From contig CALXKG010000255.1 of NCBI GenBank assembly GCA_944388825.1, forward strand, positions 1-7,223: 7,223 nucleotides of DNA. The letters are read 5' to 3'. The DNA is from an uncultured Clostridia bacterium (GTDB lineage Bacteria; Bacillota; Clostridia; Oscillospirales; Ruminococcaceae). The translations under genes were made by a program, and so were the position numbers. Under the pieces are notes generated by a model that was not told the DNA's origin, did no database searches, and was given only the letters and a program-made list of their open reading frames with translations. Position 1 is the first letter of the stretch. Each line of letters opens with the position of its first letter. Positions 5,572 to 7,223 of the stretch are shown in pieces.

Positions 5572-5940
5572 ATGGCTCGTATAGCTGGTGTTGACTTACC
5601 CAGAGAAAAGCGCATTGAAATCGGCCTGACCTACGTTTACGGTATCGGCCGCAAATCCGCTTCGGACATTCTCGCTGCAACCGGCATCAACCCCGACATC
5701 CGCGTCAAGGATCTGACCGAGGAAGACGCCGCCAAACTGCGCGAATACATTGACCATCATTATGTTGTGGAAGGCGACCTTCGCAGAAACGTCGCTTTAA
5801 ACATCAAGCGCCTGGTCGAGATCGGCTGCTACCGCGGCGTCCGGCATAAGAGAGGCCTGCCTGTCAGAGGGCAGCGCACCAAAACCAACGCCCGTACCAG
5901 AAAAGGTCCGAAGAAGACCATCGCCAATAAGAAGAAATAA
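5572..5940 (+). CDS. rpsM: 30S ribosomal protein S13
   Basis: Small-subunit head protein (uS13) that, by family knowledge, contacts 50S L5 in an intersubunit bridge and the P-site tRNA through its C-terminal tail. It is 122 residues, normal. The N terminus MARIAGVDLPREKR and the helix-turn-helix YVYGIGRKSASDIL (21–34) are typical. The C-terminal block GCYRGVRHKRGLPVRGQRTK (85–104), then NARTRKGPKKT (106–116) and a lysine-rich end, is the family signature. The start ATG 5572 has an ideal SD. It opens the S13-S11-S4 unit after an 82-base leader with a hairpin, so expression could be set here separately from the upstream genes. Confidence 0.97.
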   Translation: MARIAGVDLPREKRIEIGLTYVYGIGRKSASDILAATGINPDIRVKDLTEEDAAKLREYIDHHYVVEGDLRRNVALNIKRLVEIGCYRGVRHKRGLPVRGQRTKTNARTRKGPKKTIANKKK

Positions 5941-5942
5941 TC

Positions 5943-5950
5943 AGGGAGGG
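5943..5950 (+). promoter_or_regulatory. Shine-Dalgarno for rpsK
   Basis: AGGGAGGG lies in the 21-base spacer after rpsM. The distance to ATG 5962 is 11 bases, slightly longer than at most genes here. No alternative in-frame start lies closer. Confidence 0.78.
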
Positions 5951-5961
5951 AAACTTAAACC

Positions 5962-6366
5962 ATGGCTAAGGCTACCGCGAAAAAAGCATCGACTGTACGC
6001 AAACGCCGTGAGCGCAAGAATATCGAGCGCGGCGCGGTGCATATCCAGTCGACCTTCAACAACACCATCGTCACCGTTACCGATACCCAGGGCAACGCGA
6101 TCTCCTGGGCGTCCGCCGGCGAGATGGGTTTCAAGGGTTCTAAGAAATCCACTCCTTTCGCTGCCCAGACCGCCGCTGAGACCGCGGCCAAGGCGGCTAT
6201 GGAACACGGCCTGAAGACCGTTGAAGTTTACGTCAAGGGCCCCGGCTCCGGACGTGAAGCCGCGATCCGCGCCCTGCAGGCCGCCGGCCTCGAGGTCAGA
6301 ATGATCAAGGACGTCACCCCCATCCCCCACAATGGCTGCCGTCCCCCCAAGAGACGCCGCGTATAA
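5962..6366 (+). CDS. rpsK: 30S ribosomal protein S11
   Basis: Platform protein of the small subunit (uS11), lining the mRNA exit region near the E site. It is 134 residues, typical of Gram-positive forms with a basic N-terminal extension (KKASTVRKRRERKN, 7–20). The core starts GAVHIQSTFNNTIVTVTD (24–41), followed by GNAISWASAGEMGFKGSKKS (44–63) and YVKGPGSGREAAIRAL (90–105). The ending HNGCRPPKRRRV (123–134) is nearly universal. Asn124-Gly125 corresponds to the site reported as isoaspartate in E. coli S11. The gene is 21 bases after rpsM and 25 before rpsD. Confidence 0.97.
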   Translation: MAKATAKKASTVRKRRERKNIERGAVHIQSTFNNTIVTVTDTQGNAISWASAGEMGFKGSKKSTPFAAQTAAETAAKAAMEHGLKTVEVYVKGPGSGREAAIRALQAAGLEVRMIKDVTPIPHNGCRPPKRRRV

Positions 6367-6374
6367 TTGAAATC

Positions 6375-6382
6375 AAGGAGGA
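6375..6382 (+). promoter_or_regulatory. Shine-Dalgarno for rpsD
   Basis: AAGGAGGA lies 9 bases before the rpsD ATG at 6392. An intervening ATG at 6384 is in another frame and gives no plausible protein. Confidence 0.82.
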
Positions 6383-6391
6383 AATGATTCC

Positions 6392-7006
6392 ATGGCAAAA
6401 AATATGGAGCCGATCGTAAAGCGTTGCAGAGCGCTGGGAATCTCCCCGGCCGTCATGGGCTATAACGCCAACTCTTCCAAGGGCAACTCCACCAAACGGA
6501 ACCCCAACGCCCAGAAGCGTGTGAAGAAGACTGAATACGCGCTGCAGCTCAACGAGAAGCAGAAAATCAAATTCATCTATGGCCTCATGGAAAAGCAGCT
6601 CCGGATGTACTATGAAAGAGCTTTCGCCTCCAGCGGCATCACCGGCGAGGTCATGCTGACCACCATCGAGCGCCGGCTGGACAACGTCGTTTTCCGTCTC
6701 GGTTTTGCGACGACCCGCCGTTCTGCCCGCCAGATGGTCACCCATGGCCACTATACCGTCAACGGCAAGCGGGTCGACATCGCGTCCTACCTGGTCAAGC
6801 CGGGCGACGAGATCGCGGTCTGCGGCAAGAGCATGCAGAACGAATACTTCAAGAAGCTCCGCGAGGACAACGCCTTCTCTACCACCCCCAAGTGGCTGGA
6901 ACGGGATACCGAGAACATGAAAGGCAAAGTCGTCGCGATGCCCGCCAGAGACGATATCGATTACGATGTCGCGGAACATCTGATTGTCGAGCTGTACTCC
7001 AAGTAA
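6392..7006 (+). CDS. rpsD: 30S ribosomal protein S4, zinc-free form
   Basis: Primary 16S rRNA-binding protein (uS4), which nucleates assembly of the 30S body. With S5 it forms the interface where accuracy mutations fall. It is 204 residues, normal. The N-terminal region has only Cys12 (plus Cys144 in the domain core), so the four-cysteine zinc knuckle of some S4 proteins is absent. In its place is an Asn/Ser/Lys-rich linker (24–46). EKQKIKFIYGLMEKQLRMYY (55–74) follows. The S4 RNA-binding domain spans about 92–156, with RRLDNVVFRLGFATTRRSAR (94–113) and VNGKRVDIASYLVKPGDEI (123–141). The C terminus EHLIVELYSK is nearly invariant. S4 autoregulates its operon in E. coli and Bacillus, which makes the flanking hairpins of interest. 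Placement between rpsK and rpoA is common in Clostridia. Confidence 0.96.
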   Translation: MAKNMEPIVKRCRALGISPAVMGYNANSSKGNSTKRNPNAQKRVKKTEYALQLNEKQKIKFIYGLMEKQLRMYYERAFASSGITGEVMLTTIERRLDNVVFRLGFATTRRSARQMVTHGHYTVNGKRVDIASYLVKPGDEIAVCGKSMQNEYFKKLREDNAFSTTPKWLERDTENMKGKVVAMPARDDIDYDVAEHLIVELYSK

Positions 7007-7030
7007 TGATTGGTGTTTGGCGAAGGGATT

Positions 7031-7073
7031 GCAGTATAAGCGGACGACACCCGTCCGCGCAGATTTTTACTGC
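7031..7073 (+). promoter_or_regulatory. Two-tier stem-loop in the rpsD–rpoA spacer, possible attenuator
   Basis: Inner hairpin: GCGGACG (7040–7046) pairs with CGTCCGC (7052–7058), loop ACACC. Outer stem: GCAGTA (7031–7036) pairs with TACTGC (7068–7073). Five T residues (7064–7068) begin 5 bases after the inner stem, weaker than a typical terminator tract. The rpoA SD follows at 7076–7083 and is not paired in this fold. This could be a partial terminator that lowers rpoA expression, a processing site or a protein-binding site. The spacer (7007–7090) has no other evident feature. Confidence 0.5.
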
Positions 7074-7075
7074 TT

Positions 7076-7083
7076 AAGGAGGG
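7076..7083 (+). promoter_or_regulatory. Shine-Dalgarno for rpoA
   Basis: AAGGAGGG lies 7 bases before the rpoA ATG at 7091. It sits just downstream of the two-tier stem-loop. Confidence 0.85.
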
Positions 7084-7090
7084 TTATAAC

Positions 7091-7223
7091 ATGATAGAGA
7101 TTGAAAAGCCGCAGATTGAGACAGCGGAAATTAAATCCGACGGTACTTACGGAAGATTTGTATTAGAGCCCCTCGAACGCGGTTTTGGCACCACTTTAGG
7201 CAACAGTTTAAGACGGGTGCTGC
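7091..7223 (+). CDS. rpoA: RNA polymerase alpha subunit, N-terminal part (cut by window end)
   Basis: Alpha subunit of RNA polymerase, whose N-terminal domain dimerises and nucleates assembly with beta and beta'. Only the first 44 residues are present; the frame is open at the window edge and two bases of the next codon are missing. The segment starts MIEIEKPQIETAEIK, and FVLEPLERGFGTTLGNSLRR (23–42) is the signature of the alpha N-terminal dimerisation helix, with the PLERGFG and TLGNSLRR elements intact. The ATG at 7091 follows AAGGAGGG. It lies 84 bases after rpsD, the usual Clostridial order, with rplQ expected after it. Codon use in these first codons looks less C-ending than in the upstream genes, but the sample is short. 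Confidence 0.96.
   Translation, partial: MIEIEKPQIETAEIKSDGTYGRFVLEPLERGFGTTLGNSLRRVL

Noticed and set aside
7010..7040. Possible promoter before rpoA: TTGGTG and TATAAG with 19-base spacing
   Set aside because: The -10-like element is good, but the -35-like element matches only three of six consensus bases and the spacing is long. TATAAG is also partly used by the stem-loop. The evidence is too weak to list as a promoter.
7083..7090. Perfect 8-base palindrome GTTATAAC just before the rpoA ATG
   Set aside because: It is too short and has no half-site spacing to suggest an operator. It overlaps the SD-to-start spacer and is probably chance.
1..7223. A previously undescribed defence, mobile or biosynthetic system
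   Set aside because: All coding space is explained by canonical spc/alpha operon genes plus one KOW protein of the type found in this position in Clostridia. No inserted genes, repeats or integration scars are visible.

Overview
The window is a continuous, single-strand (+) segment of the bacterial spc–alpha ribosomal protein region. It carries fifteen genes in order: rplF, rplR, rpsE, rpmD, rplO, secY, adk, map, a small KOW-domain gene, infA, rpmJ, rpsM, rpsK, rpsD and the first 44 codons of rpoA. The gene content is core housekeeping. I see no mobile element, CRISPR array, RNA gene or sign of horizontal transfer, and there is no gene-free stretch longer than 84 bases.

The organism is most likely a GC-rich member of the Clostridia (Bacillota), perhaps near the Oscillospiraceae. 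The reasons are: strong AGGAGG-type Shine-Dalgarno (SD) sequences before almost every gene; secY-adk-map-infA-rpmJ order with a KOW-domain gene between map and infA; rpsD between rpsK and rpoA; a zinc-lid adenylate kinase; a zinc-free S4; and TTG/GTG starts. The lineage is inferred from order and protein character, not from a search. Third codon positions are strongly C/G-biased, which also creates long spurious antisense reading frames.

Layout: bases 1–2107 hold the second half of the spc cluster (L6, L18, S5, L30, L15), with 14–18-base spacers that each contain an SD. Bases 2110–5489 hold the secretion, nucleotide and initiation block: SecY, adenylate kinase, methionine aminopeptidase, the KOW protein, IF1 and L36. 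Several junctions here are tight (2-base and 6-base gaps and an 8-base overlap), which points to translational coupling. Bases 5572–7006 hold the alpha-type block S13, S11 and S4, followed by RNA polymerase alpha from 7091.

Most genes make parts of one machine: 50S proteins L6, L18, L30, L15 and L36; 30S proteins S5, S13, S11 and S4; initiation factor 1; N-terminal Met removal; the membrane protein-export channel; and the RNA polymerase assembly platform. Adk supplies adenylate balance. The two longest spacers (82 bases before rpsM, 84 before rpoA) bracket the rpsM-rpsK-rpsD unit, and each carries a GC-rich hairpin. These are the best candidates for undescribed regulation here. The other notable points are the little-characterised KOW protein whose 3' end contains the infA SD, an IF1 with one extra residue, and an Adk with Asn where Asp is usual.
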